A stretch of 64,000 nucleotides of DNA, taken from assembly GCF_004210375.1 (NCBI RefSeq), contig NW_027467782.1, positions 37,685,771 through 37,749,770 of the forward strand, written 5' to 3'. The DNA is from Tachypleus tridentatus. Taxonomy: Eukaryota; Arthropoda; Merostomata; Xiphosura; Limulidae. The translations under genes were made by a program, and so were the position numbers. Below the pieces are notes generated by a model. It was not told the DNA's origin. It searched no databases and worked only from the letters and a program-made list of their open reading frames with translations. Positions 1 through 11,609 of this stretch are shown here, piece after piece. How positions within the stretch are numbered: position 1 is the stretch's first letter; every line of letters begins with the position of its first letter.

Positions 1-1584
1 AATTTTAAACTCTGATTAGTATGAGAGCAAAGTGATTTTCATGCTAAAATTAATAAAATGTTTATATCTTTAATATTACAGTTTCCAAATTTCATTTGCA
101 TAGCTTCTAAAATCTTCTAATTGAATATCAAGTTATTTTTGGAAAATATTTATATGTCATGCATTAGTGTCTCTACCTTCACATTACATGAGCTCAGGCC
201 ATTTGTTTAACCTTGTAACCACACCAAAAAAAATATGAAATAAAATTTTTCCTTTCTAAAATCCCTGCAGAGCACAATAAAAGCTTATCATTGTTTATCC
301 TGACTATCTTCAGGCTTGTATCAGTTAAATATGACAACTTCCTTCATACTAAGCCTATGTAACAACCCAGGAATCACCTTGTATACACTTCGTTCAAATT
401 ACAGCATAAAGTTATGTCATACAAACAATCTTCAAAAGTATATACATATATTGCAAATAAATTAATCTATTTCTTCATTCATATATTCTAATGTTACCTA
501 ATAAGTATTTTTTTTACAATAAAAACAAACAAAATATGTGCATAAAAAATAACAAAAATCTAGTACTTTATTGTGAATGCTGTAATTTCTTTTGTTGTCA
601 AAGACTTAAAGTATTGATAGAGGCTAACCCAAATTTTCCATGGGGCTGTTTTTCATTTTTTCCCCAAATTATTTATTAATTTCAAACACACAATTTAGAG
701 CACAAACAATAATAAACACAAAGAATTCAATGTCTTATAATTATTACAATTTAACTGGTTTTCTAACTAAACATTGTGCATCAAAACACTTTCCTTGGCT
801 GGTTAAACTAAACATAGTAATAGCAGATTTGAATCTATGTTCCAAAAAAATTAAAAGCCATCCTGTGAACGAGATGACATTATACATAAAACAGAATATT
901 AAATATTTATTTTCTAATGGTTATCAATAATGTAATAGCAAATGTCAAAGACAGAAAGAGAGAGAATTATTTACATTTTTGAAAGACTGTATGTCGAACA
1001 GAGCTTTATGGGATGGCTTGGTAACTATAACTTTATGTTATGTACGAGAAAAATCTGCAAGTCTGAAAGCTGTATTCAATTTCAGTGAACCAAACACAAG
1101 TGAAAAGATGTCTAAGTTTAGCAATTTTAAACAAACAAGTGCCATCACGTGATACAGAAATGTAAACACTAAGACGTTACAAATTAAAATATTTTACTTT
1201 TGAAATTCAGAAATTAAAACTATTATATAACAGAAACATCTGATTAACTACATGCTAATTCTATTAGATCTACATCTCTTTTGGTTGGTTATTACCACAT
1301 CTTTATTGAATTTTGTAGCTCAATAAATATAATACAATAGCAACAAAAGAGAATTCTCTCCTCCTATCATGACTGACTCTCCTTATACATAATTATTGTA
1401 TTCAGAATGATCGCTTTCAAAACACAACTTGTAAGAATAAAACTCCAACTGAGACTCTAAACATGGCATACAAATATAAGATGTTTTTTGGTAATTTCAA
1501 TCTTTAGGTAAAACTCAAAACTTTTACCAAGTGATTTTTTATATTAAATAAATAAATTCTGTCCAGGAAATTATTAACACTCAC
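1..1584. other. AT-rich intron, no exon recognised
   Basis: If the anoctamin gene continues, this is intron after exon C. Open frames here are short and unlike known proteins. I see no repeat family in it. Confidence 0.4.
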
Positions 1585-1689
1585 TTGATGTCATCAAGGG
1601 GTTGCTTTTTTAAATATTGTTGAAAACGAAGCCCAGTTGTTCAATAACCATTTCCTGGGAGCTTTATCATCTGAAGAATGACATTCCCC
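1585..1689 (-). CDS. anoctamin (TMEM16) exon C, up to start of TM1
   Basis: 105 bp, acceptor ttattag, donor gtgagt, in phase with exon B. It encodes GECHSSDDKAPRKWLLNNWA, SFSTIFKK, then after a frame change QPLDDIK. Anoctamins have K-x-Q-P-L-D-x-I-(R/K) just before TM1. The frame breaks in an A6 run (1606-1611); one A fewer restores it. The following TM1 exon is not found down to position 1 and probably lies outside the window. Confidence 0.72.
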
Positions 1690-1971
1690 CTAATAATACG
1701 TCAAAATAAATTATCAACATAACCATTATTTTACTGATACAGGAAGTGAAATATCAACTAATAAAAATATGTTAAAGTGTACTTTGCTGGAAAATAATAT
1801 TAATAACAAACTACAGGAGCAACCCTATCACACAAATTCATCAGGTCATAAACCTGATATAATACACACTGGCTGTAGAAATAACTGTGAACAATACTTT
1901 TAACATATGAAAAATTGTACTTTATCAACATCACGCACACTTGGAAAGAAGAATCCAATAAGTTAACTGAC

Positions 1972-2027
1972 CTCATGTAAAGGAAAGGCAGCTTCGTAGA
2001 CACGATCTTTGATAAGCTTTGTTATTC
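1972..2027 (-). CDS. anoctamin (TMEM16) exon B
   Basis: 56 bp between acceptor ttttttcag and donor gtcagt. It encodes ITKLIKDRVYEAAFPLHE, a very characteristic anoctamin block (G-I-x-x-L-I-x-x-G-V-Y-x-A-A-F-P-L-H). The longer open frame here runs on into the intron. It is separated from exon A by a 3.3 kb intron. Confidence 0.75.
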
Positions 2028-5000
2028 CTGAAAAAATAGGAGAAAAACACAGTATAAATACATAAGGCATGAAATATTTAATAAAACAATGTTAACAGTG
2101 ATTGCAATGACTTTTATTCATCACTATATATCATATCATATATATTGAAACGCACATATCATACGTAACAAACCCAAGCACACATGTCAAGTACTACAGG
2201 GTTGCCAGTGACTAAGTCTTTTTTAGTAGTTTAAGAAGCCTATAACCATATTATTATTTACCAAATTTTCACTTTCTTATTCAGATGAAATAAGGTTTCA
2301 TTATACTGTTCTGCTGAACCATTGAAAACAGGATTCAAAATTAAAGCTTACAGAGAAATAAAAAAGAAACTTATTGGATTGCTAATCTAAATACTGATCA
2401 ACCTTTTGGACTTAATCTGGAACCTGGAATCGTTGATCTTCGTTCACTGGTTTCATCTTTGTCAAAAAATTTTATTTATATTCTTTGCTTATTTATTCTC
2501 ATATTGTGAAAGCTGAATTTACTGACACATACAATTTGTTTAAGATAATTTTTCATATAATTTTTTATAAACTAATTAGTATATCTTTTTCAACCTGTCT
2601 CCAGGTGTCACCTTTACTTTACTTATAAATGCAGTTTTAAATACACACATATTCAGCCATTTCTGAAGTAAAATATTCCTTGCACCTTTTCGCATATATT
2701 ATCACCATTGGCTATATTATGCTGGAAATGAGACGTTTACACAAGAACATAGAGAAATAGACATTTCTTGGAAAACCACATGACGTTCCTGATGTCACTA
2801 AACTACCTTTATTTGTATATCACTCATTTGATTACACCACCATTTCTAATTTGTAACTGAAGAAAGATCCACTTTTCAAAAGTGCTCAAATTATGGGTTT
2901 TTTATTCATTTCTATCAAGACATCTTGAACCAACATGTTTTTTTACAACATCTTGAATGACCTGTACAATATATTGTCCAAATAAAAAAGCACACACACC
3001 TCCAATACTTATAGTGGGTTACAGTCTAAGAGCAGAATTAACTGACTTCTTTCCAAACTGTTTATTATCAAACGACTATGTATATTATATCACAACACAA
3101 ACAACTTGTTTTTACCTGTTACAATGCTAACTACATAGGACTGACCTAAACATTAGGGAAAGTTGCTTACTTTCTACATAAAATACAGAGTGGACCACAG
3201 CTGAAGTTATTTAAATTAACTGTGCATTGGTTTCCACTTCTGTGTGATTGTATCAGAAATACCCAGGGTTACAAAGATTTTATTTGTTTCTATTAAGACT
3301 TCTTGAACTCACGTTTTTCTAACATCATAATTATACTGTTCTCATAACATCTTTAGTTTTTTTCACCTATGTTCTGCTATTTCTTTATTCATCAGTTAAT
3401 CTGTCAATATTACAACTTCCTTAGCTTTAGACAGGAGACATTTGTTCTATGTACAGGCAGTAAAACCATAAAATTAAAAGAAGAGTATAGGGAGATGCTA
3501 AGTTGAAACTTTGAAGAAAATAGAAAGCCTAGCATTCAGAGAGGAAAAAACATGTTTGTTCATTATATTTCATATTTTTCAGTTTCTCATTTCACTGCAC
3601 ATTGGTAATTTCATTTCTATTAGTATTACGGTTGAAAAAATAGTAGATGATATGTAAAGTTTTGCCAGAAAAATATTTTTGAAAAGAAGTATTTTTTTTT
3701 ACTTTTTTCAAATGGAAACTTTCACTCAGACTGATTCATTTTAGGCTTTAGAAATTCACAGACAGATCTTTATGAGAAATATTGATTACTTGTGTACAAT
3801 ACAGTTATAGCTATTAATTTTTATATTTATGAATATTATTCAGCACAATTAATTTTAGGACTAAAACTTAATCTAGTTGAAACTTGTGAGATATAATCAA
3901 GTGTTAATAAGCAAAGGTAGCCAACCAGTCAATCAGTACATTCTAATAATTATAGCTTCTTGTTTTCTGTGTATTAACTTATGAATATTAAACACTTCTT
4001 GTCAGTTTGCTATATAAAATTAGATTCATTAACTGTTCACATCATGTGATAAATAACAAAACTTCTAGTACACACTGATAGTCTTATGTCAAACTACATT
4101 AAAAAATACAAGTCTCTGAATTTAAATTGTAAAGTTTAATATGACAGAAAAGTTCAGGTGGACATTCCATCTTGGGATTTTATATATGCATAAGAAAATA
4201 AATCAGCAGCTGGTCAGTACAAGGTCAAAACGAAATATAATGATGACAAATACAAATCATTATAACCCAAAGGGTATTTTAAGACACAGATATTTAAGTG
4301 TTAGCCCTAAAAATACACACTAACTTTTAATTAACAGATTTCTTAACATGATTTCTACGAAATATTTGAGGACTATCTGTGCTAGATGTCCCAAATTTAG
4401 ACTAGAGGGAAGGCAGCTAATCATCACTGCCCACCATTAACTCTTGAGCTACTCTTTTACCGATGAATAGTGGGATTGACTGTTACACAATCATGCCCCC
4501 ACAGTTGAAACGCAAGCATGTTTGGTGTGACAGAAATTTAAATCTGCAACCCTCAGACTGTGTTGCAAGTGCCCTGACCATGCTGAACTAAATAATTTAA
4601 GGATATATCAGTAAATCAAAAAGGTAAGCTATGCAAATTTCAGATTCTTATTTGTAATTATGTTTAGCTCATGTTTCCATCTTACTGTAAATTTTACTTG
4701 CTTGCTGTTCCTGTTAGTAAATCCTAACAAAGACTTTCCATAAAAGTGTGTGATTCATTTTTGTGTACAAAACGGGAGGCAGTTGTGGAACAAGCACTTT
4801 GAATCACTCGCAGAAGAGGTTGCAGCAAAAGAGAAAACAATTTATGAAAGCTAATTTGTGCTCAAAACTGAAATTTGTATCACCACTTGTATATGATGGT
4901 ACTTTGTGTAAAACTTTTTTTACAAGTAAACATGATGAACTACCTTTCAGAATAGTTGGAAGATTTACAGAAATTATTACAAAAGTCAATTTAAAAAGTT

Positions 5001-5374
5001 TGCTTTGTTTGGAAACTTTTTTTTATACTTTTAGTACCTCTCAGAAAAAGCTACCTACATGCATATTAATTATTATAAACTCATCACTAAGTGTTATCAT
5101 TTTGAAATACAAGGTATAAGTATGATACATAAAAGAATTTCATATTTTATAAAAGTAATAGAAAAAAATCAGTTTTCTCTCCCAGATAATCTAATAACTC
5201 AGTTCATAATGAAGAAATATATTTTCAAAAAGTATAAATTTAGCTTAAGAATTTTTTTCAGTAATTCTAATGCACAGTAAATTATACAGAAAAGAAACTA
5301 AATACATATTATGTTAAAATATAGTGTGTTTTTTTTTCACTTGCCAAATGCATAAGATTCGTTTGTGTTGTTAC
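2028..5374. other. anoctamin intron with a decayed SINE
   Basis: AT-rich sequence between exons B and A. It contains a degenerate SINE (4356-4592). A plus-strand stretch at 4760-4850 is lysine/glutamate rich in two frames but is not recognised. No SLC6 3' exons were found here. Confidence 0.45.
4356..4592 (-). repeat. SINE-A, decayed
   Basis: Family SINE-A, about 265 bp when complete: a tRNA-like head (GGCCCGGCATGGCC, then a B-box-like GGGTTCGAATCC), a conserved body (CCCACTATTCGTTGG, GGTGGTGATGACTAG) and a 3' end GCGAAATTCAAAAACAAAC. This copy reads on the minus strand with many substitutions and has lost the head end. Confidence 0.8.
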
Positions 5375-5432
5375 TGAATCTTTTTTCTCTTCAAAATGAA
5401 GTCCACAATTTGAGCACGTTGGGCTGGATTGA
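5375..5432 (-). CDS. anoctamin (TMEM16) exon A, pre-TM1 cytosolic region
   Basis: The minus strand encodes NPAQRAQIVDFILKRK, matching the R-x-x-I-V-x-x-I-L-x-R block that precedes the pre-TM1 loop of anoctamins, a family of Ca2+-activated chloride channels and lipid scramblases. The donor is gtaaca. The next exon needs phase 1, but this exon as written gives phase 2. Removing one A from the A6 run (5381-5386) restores the phase and gives the family-like end KRKRF. The 5' boundary is uncertain: an AG at 5433-5434 fits the frame, while another with a better pyrimidine tract lies upstream in a different frame. Confidence 0.6.
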
Positions 5433-5454
5433 CTATCATTAACTATCATCTCTA

Positions 5455-5790
5455 AAGTGAAACTTGAGTAAGACACAATCTTCTACGGTTAACTTGAGAA
5501 TAATATATCATCATCTTTAGGGAGAGCTTGCACATAGTACAACAGCACATTCTAGAGTTAATTTCAGAATAATATATCATCATCTTGAATATAGCACATC
5601 AGCACATTCTAGGGTTAACTTGAGAATAATACAACAACATATTTTAAGGGTAACTTGCATATAGTACAACAGCATGTTCTAGGGTTAACCTGCATATAAT
5701 AAGATACCACCCTTCAAGATTAACTTGTTTATTGTACAACAGCTCCTCCTAGGATTAACATACGTAAAATACATCATCACATTCTACGGG
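5455..5790. repeat. degenerate minisatellite
   Basis: Roughly six imperfect units of about 50-60 bp around TAGGGTTAACTTG and TAGTACAACAGCACATTC. The array fills the space between the anoctamin exon and the last SLC6 exon. Confidence 0.7.
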
Positions 5791-5876
5791 ACAGAATAAC
5801 AACATATAAATAAACAGATATATAAGAAGTGGGAAGTGGCGTAAGAAATAATGCAGGACATGCATTTGATACTTAC

Positions 5877-5979
5877 CATAAACCCATGTAATAGCTATAG
5901 TTTGAAAGAAAACAGTGAACAATAGAGTCATTCCACTGGCAGAATAATAATCCATCAGTTGAAATATGTACATGCCCCC
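5877..5979 (-). CDS. SLC6 exon 11: TM10, last recognisable exon
   Basis: 103 bp, acceptor cttttcag, donor gtaagt. It encodes [20 protein letters not shown] and [15 protein letters not shown]. The good donor shows that the gene continued. In GAT genes two more exons (roughly 100 and 170 bp) follow for TM11-TM12 and the tail. I do not find them before the anoctamin exons begin 0.45 kb further on. Confidence 0.88.
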
Positions 5980-6249
5980 CTGAAAAGTAAAAAGATTATT
6001 TTAGTGACTACTACAATCAGTTTAAAGAAATCCAATCAGAATTATTACTTAACAGTTTCGTTTTTATTAAATATATTTTATTACAAGTTACAGTTTCCAT
6101 ATTCTAGATACAAGATAACACCATGGTAAAGCCACAGAAATAAACAGATATATCAGAAGTGGAACGTTACTGAATAAATATAATAGTATTGGGAGTTGTG
6201 CTTATGGTAAGTTTTATTTATTACGTCATTTTTACAGTGAATAAGATTT

Positions 6250-6455
6250 GTTTTAGACTATCCACCCAATATTAGACATCATGCACAACACACCCGACAT
6301 AAGTCTTCATATATTACACATCATCATTAGATCACGTACTACACACCCAACATCAGACATTATGCACTACACATCATCTTTAGACATTTCATACTAAACA
6401 CTAAACATTTGACATCATGTGCAACACATCATCATTAGACGTCATGTACTACAGA
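6250..6455. repeat. degenerate tandem repeat
   Basis: Imperfect units with the theme TAGACATCATGCACTACACA / CATCATCATTAG in the SLC6 intron. Confidence 0.6.
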
Positions 6456-6695
6456 CCAATCATCACATAACAAACTGAGACAGTTATAGATATCTTCCTA
6501 CAGGAACTAACATCTCTCTCTACAGCAGTACCTTACTGTTATCATCACTGACGCCATTAATTATGACGTCGTTTATTTTGGATAAGATGACAGGGTGAGG
6601 AACTTTTTGTTTTTTGACGGACAAATAAAACATCTACCATAATGATAGATTCCTTTTACTTGTTTATTGATTTTTTTTAATATTATGGAACATAC

Positions 6696-6827
6696 CTTAG
6701 TGACAATTGGTAGGCCTAACATGTATAAGATGATAACAATTACTACGGTAAAAACTTCTCTTCGCGGTCTCAAAAGAGATGGCCATTCGTCCACGATCCC
6801 TGTGATGAAAGTTTCCACGGTGCAGAA
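6696..6827 (-). CDS. SLC6 exon 10: TM8 end and TM9
   Basis: 132 bp, acceptor ttttcag, donor gtatgt. It encodes FCTVETFITGIVDEWPSLLR and VFTVVIVIILYMLGLPIVTK. FCTVE-ITxxVDE is a strong SLC6 signature. The 3 kb intron before it holds the Tc1-like element at 6933-8488. Confidence 0.88.
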
Positions 6828-6932
6828 CTGAAAAACAAAAACTGACCAATATCAGTACACATGTTGTCATAACATACAGATCAAAGTAACTTAATAACAT
6901 AGTTAGACAGATCTATATAAACTGTATATGTA

Positions 6933-8488
6933 CACTGCTAACCAAAATCTTAAGATCAATGAACAAAAAGAGAAAATATGCATTTTGCGTTGTTAGACTT
7001 AATCACATATTTGAATAGAGCTTCGATAAAAGACAATAAGAAAAGGGAAAATAAAAATAAAAAACCTTTATAGCATTTAATAGGAAAAATGTGAACACTA
7101 TGAAATTAGCCTAAATACCAGTTGATCAAAAGTTTAAGACCGTACTGAAATGAAGCGTTAATCGGTAAACACGAAACGAAATTTAGTCATTTGTGTTCAA
7201 GCATTAGTATTGTCAACATCTTCCACTCGCATCTCCTGTGTAACATTGGGTACAAACATGGCAAAGGCAAAAAAAGTTGACAGAGTTTGAACGTGGCAGC
7301 ATTCTCGAACTGCAAAATTAAGGTCTCTCTCAACATGCCATCGCTGGTGAGACTGTGCGTAGTAAAACTGCTGTTGCAAATTTCTTAAAAGATCCTGAGG
7401 AATATGGAACGAGAATTTCAAGTGGCCAGCCCAAAAATATTTCGCCGACGTTAAGTAGGAGGATTCGACGGGTTGTCCGGCAAGACAACAGCCAATCGTC
7501 GAACCAGATTAAGGCCCTTACGGACACAGAATACAGCTCAAGAACTATAAGACGGCATCTACGAGAGAAAGGCTTTAAAAATCGTAAACGTTTTCAAAGG
7601 CCACGCCTCCTTCCACACCACAAAACAGCTCAGTTAAACTTTGCTGAGAGGCACCAAACACGGGGCGTAGAAATGTGGAAGAAAGTTTTGTTTTCCGATG
7701 AGAAAAAAGTTAACCTGGACGGTCCAGATGGCTTACAACGTTACTGGCACGATAAGGATATCACACCGGAAAAAGTTTCTACACGACACAGTGGAGGAGG
7801 TTCCATCATGATCTGAGGTGCTTTCTCCTTCCATGGAACAATAGAACTCAGATTATTCAGGGGCGTCAAACACCAGCTGGCTACATTAGCATGTTGGCGA
7901 GAGCATCCTTATTGACTGAAGGTTCCCGCTTGAGTGGAAATACCTGGATCTTTCAGCAAAACAACGCTGCAATCCACAATGCCCGCAGGACAAAGGACTT
8001 TTTCATGACGAATAACGTGATTTTTTTGGACCATCCATTGATAACATTTCGGGGTGGATGGCAAGGGAAGTCTATGGAAATGGACGTCAATTCCAAACAG
8101 TGCATGATATTTGTCAAGCCATCTTCACCACTTGGAATAATATACCAGCCAGCCTTCTGCGAAATCTTATATCGACCATGCCAAAGCGAATGTTTGCAGT
8201 TATTCGCAATGATGGCCGTACAACTCACTAATGAGATCTCTTATTGGGCATTTTCTACCCTGTTTGGGACTTCTTTCTGGTATGGTCTTAAACTTTTGAT
8301 CAGCTAGTATTCAGACTAATTTCTTAGTGTTCACATATTTCACTATTAAATGCTAAAAAAGTTTTTTTTTTATTTTCCCTTTTGTTATTTTTATTTTTCG
8401 AAGCTCTACTCAAACAAGTGGTTGAGTCTAACAATGCAAAATGCAAATTTTTTTATGTTGATTGGCCTTAAGATTTTGGCCGGCAGTG
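6933..8488 (+). mobile_element. Tc1/mariner element with long TIRs, complete but inactive
   Basis: 1556 bp flanked by TA (6931-6932 and 8489-8490). The ends begin CACTGC..CCAAAATCTTAAG on both sides, and the inverted repeats extend imperfectly for about 210 bp, each with a second inner copy of the end motif (GATCAAAAGTTTAAGACC). One internal transposase gene is broken by stops. The element sits in the intron between SLC6 exons 9 and 10. Confidence 0.9.
7258..8235 (+). pseudogene. Tc1-like transposase (Tc3-type DD34E), broken
   Basis: The reading frame starts near the ATG at 7258 and encodes an N-terminal helix-turn-helix (LTEFERGSILELQ), [21 protein letters not shown], the first catalytic block [23 protein letters not shown], and the second Asp block WIFQQNNAAIHNARRTKDFF. 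Lesions: frameshift near 7280, in-frame stop near 7317, TGA replacing Trp at 7814-7816, and loss of frame after about 8040. Asn replaces the expected second Asp (QQDNAAIHN in relatives). The enzyme would cut and paste the element; this copy cannot. Confidence 0.88.
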
Positions 8489-8869
8489 TATATATATTTA
8501 GTGAATTAATGTTTTATATAATAAAGTTTCAAACACACGTGTTATTATTTAGTTTGATAACGTAATACTTCATCTTGCGTGAGAGGACGTTTTAAGTTAT
8601 TAGTTTCTGAAATAGAAGTTTATCTCTATGGATCACTGAAGAATGGTACTTTGAAATTTCTTGCATATTGAAATATTTAACCAGCGATAAACAGTTAAAC
8701 AATATGTGGTTTCGCATCCATTGCTTGATTTGTTAGATATAAAATAGAACATAATGTAAACTCATGTTACGTGCAGCAACAAGTATATGTGCCACACAAC
8801 AAACATGTGTTAGAGGTCGCAGTTGAAACACACAACAATCTTAAACTAGGACTAGAATAACGTGGTGAG

Positions 8870-9140
8870 ATTTGTCGCAGGTATCAACCACGTAACTCAT
8901 TAGTGACATATGTAACAACTTACAAACATATGTAGCAACTGCAAGAGGTATTAACCATGTAGCTGATATAGTTCATTACTGTGACATGTGGCACATAACT
9001 AAAAAATGTAACACGTAACAGCCATGTAACTTGTTACTAATATATGTAACACGATAGGAAAACTTAGGAGGTATCCATCGTGAAGATGATATCTGTTATA
9101 TGTAGCAAGTTACATACAATTGTAGGATGTAGCATACACA
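8870..9140. repeat. diffuse tandem repeat
   Basis: Loosely repeated ACATATGTAACAACTTACA-type units; heavily diverged. Confidence 0.4.
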
Positions 9141-9811
9141 CGTATTAACAATTGTATTGTAACTCGACACATGACTTGCAACCAAATATTTGATAGGGCA
9201 GAGGAGGAAATAAAATATATGATATTAGCAACACACCAGAAGGGCTAGTTTTGTTAAACTGAAAAATTATATGTTACACGCACACCAGGGAATAATATAT
9301 GGGAGTCATGGAGTAAAACAGTTCGTAGCTTCTACCGTTGGCTCCTGTTGCTACTCAGGTTGTCAGTGTAATTAATGACAATGATATCCTTTCATTTCAT
9401 CAACTACAAGTTTTACAAATTTCACGTACTAGCCTTACGTTCATTGAGGGATTGGCAGAATTTCTAAATCCCCAAAAACAGTCGCAACTTGCTAATTGTT
9501 TTTCCCTTACCTATCGGTTCTCTCGTATATCTCTTGTTCTTTGTTGAAATGTGTAATTGGGTAAAATGTAACGGACGTACTAAATAACACCCGCACGTTA
9601 ACGTTACTCACGTTTTTATACTGCTGAAATTGTTTATTTCACTTCCAAGGAGATTCCATACGTTGAACCACGCACAAGACGTTAAAACTCCCACCAAGCA
9701 AACGATAGCAGAAACGTATAAATTTAAAACAAAAACGAAAAGACAGTGTTTAATCCCTGAATATTTCACAATGTTGACGTACATTAACACATAAACATAT
9801 TATCTGCTCAC

Positions 9812-9924
9812 CTGACTGTTTATGCCGAGGATTAGCAGCATGAAGAAGAATACAGTTGCCCATAGAGGTGAATTATGCAACTGTGAAACAACTTCAGAGT
9901 AGGTGATGAATGCCAACCCTGGAC
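9812..9924 (-). CDS. SLC6 exon 9: EL4 and TM8
   Basis: 113 bp, acceptor cttcag, donor gtgagc. It encodes [20 protein letters not shown] and [17 protein letters not shown]. The TM8 motif is LGINSQ, whereas GABA and monoamine transporters have an Asp at the N position as an Na2-site ligand. No frame damage. Confidence 0.88.
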
Positions 9925-10212
9925 CTGAAGAAAATACATCATGTTAGATTATATCTAAACAAGGACCGTGTTTGTACTCTGAAAATAACACAGCAGGTCA
10001 CTGTCTGATAATACTTAGTGTATATTAAGATGTTGATACACTGTAACTTAACAATAGACGTTTCATTTTAAATGTTTTAGAACCAAGATTAAAAAAAAAT
10101 ATATTAATAAAGTTTGTTCTGAAATATTTTGTTACACGTTGATTTTGTACAGAAACAGAATTTTTAGTGTTTATATAAACAACTGAAGCACTAGAAGACT
10201 GAATTATCTTAC

Positions 10213-10343
10213 CGGACTTTACAACGTCAGCAACTTCAGTCCCGTCACCTTTCAAGTAGGCCATGTGTCCGAGGACGGAAAATACAACGCTACCAGCAAA
10301 TATACTGGTAGCAGGGTTAATAAGACAAAGAATATATCCGTCT
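10213..10343 (-). CDS. SLC6 exon 8: TM7
   Basis: 131 bp, acceptor tttctag, donor gtaaga. It encodes DGYILCLINPATSIFAGSVV then HMAYLKGDGTEVADVVKSG. The Asn and Ser corresponding to GAT1 Na1/Cl- ligands (INxxTS) are present. The first base completes the Arg codon of FFRD. Confidence 0.88.
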
Positions 10344-10537
10344 CTAGAAATAAAGATAGAGAAACAATTATGAATGTGTGCAAAGTGTACAATAATATCC
10401 ATGGAAACAGAAACACTGAAAGAATAACAAATACAGAGTATAGAGAATTATTACATTATTGAACATTTTTGTGCAAATCATTGTTAAATAATTAAATTAA
10501 AACATAAGAAAACATTTCTTAAGAGTTTGTTTGTTAC

Positions 10538-10641
10538 CGGAAGAAGTTGTGGCTAAACTTGTTGTAACTTCCAAGAGTTACGACGGAACCGAAACCAACA
10601 CCAAAGGTGAAAAACACTTGCGTTTCTGCTGTCACCCAGAC
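10538..10641 (-). CDS. SLC6 exon 7: TM6
   Basis: 104 bp, acceptor ttattag, donor gtaaca. It encodes VWVTAETQVFFTFGVGFGS and VVTLGSYNKF, the TM6 core with the unwound Na+/substrate-site region. FFT-F replaces the FFS-Y of GAT1. In phase with its neighbours. Confidence 0.88.
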
Positions 10642-11009
10642 CTAATAACATTAATACAATAAATTAATACTGATTACAAAGAGTTCACTTCTTTAAATTT
10701 AACACTAATTTAGTTTCGTTTCGTTTTGATTAAAGAATTATTAACTAGTATTAAAGCTTGATAGCAAATAAACGAAAAAAATTCGCTTGACAGTTACTGA
10801 TTAACAATGACACTGTTTTCACTAAAGACGTAAATTACAGTTACATTAGATGGGAAGTTTTATTTGTTGCCCAGTCTGGTTGTTAGTGTTTATCTTCTGC
10901 GTCAAGGGCATTAAAATGTACGGTTAATCCTACTATTCGTTGGTAAAAGAATATGCCATTGGTTCTGTCCAACAACCTTTAACATCTAACATTAATATTT
11001 ACTGGTGTT

Positions 11010-11372
11010 TATATCGTATATGAATGTAATAATGATAACATTGGAATATTAATATCATAACAATAACACTTAAATCTCAATATAATAACAATAACATTTA
11101 TATATGAATATAATGACAATAACATTTATATATGAATGTAATAACAAATACATTTGTATATGAATGTAATAGCAATAACATTTATATATGAATATAATGA
11201 CAATAACATTTATATATGAATGTAATAGCAATAACATTTATATATGAATACAATAACAATAACATTAGTATATGAATATAATAACAATAACATTAGTATG
11301 TGAATATAATAACAATAACATTAGTATATGAATATAATAACAATAACATTAGTATGTGAATGTAATAACAAT
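11010..11372. repeat. 28 bp minisatellite
   Basis: About 12 units of ATATGAATGTAATAACAATA plus ACATTTAT, slightly varied, ending 14 bp before SLC6 exon 6. Confidence 0.9.
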
Positions 11373-11385
11373 ATCATAAACGAAC

Positions 11386-11520
11386 CTTGGGATCCAAAAG
11401 TTTGTCAAATTGTGGACTAATGTAAAAAAGTAGTCCATCTCCAGCGCCCTCTAACGTCACTCCACGAATAAAAAGAACGATTAGAATGGCGTATGGAGTG
11501 ACTGCTGACACCTCAATAAT
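11386..11520 (-). CDS. SLC6 exon 6: TM5
   Basis: 135 bp, acceptor tttgcag, donor gttcgt (a GT with a weak extension). It encodes IIEVSAVTPYAILIVLFIRG and VTLEGAGDGLLFYISPQF, the TM5 region and following loop. The FIRGVTLEGA block is diagnostic for SLC6. Open and in phase on both sides. Confidence 0.88.
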
Positions 11521-11609
11521 CTGCAAACAATGAACAAATAATAAAGTAAAACAGTCCGAAGATATGAAATAATTAATGCCAGAAACATTAAAGATTATTG
11601 GATTAAATA

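Noticed and set aside
3119-3149. Possible 30 bp micro-exon on the minus strand (GQSYVVSIVT)
   Set aside because: In phase with SLC6 exon 11, but too short and unlike the expected TM11 sequence; likely coincidence.
4763-5119. 118-codon plus-strand open frame
   Set aside because: No recognised domain; lysine-rich and AT-driven. A short stretch (FESLAEEVAAKEKTIYES in another frame) looks protein-like but has no splice support.
7953-8228. 91-codon minus-strand open frame
   Set aside because: Antisense shadow of the Tc1-like transposase on the plus strand.
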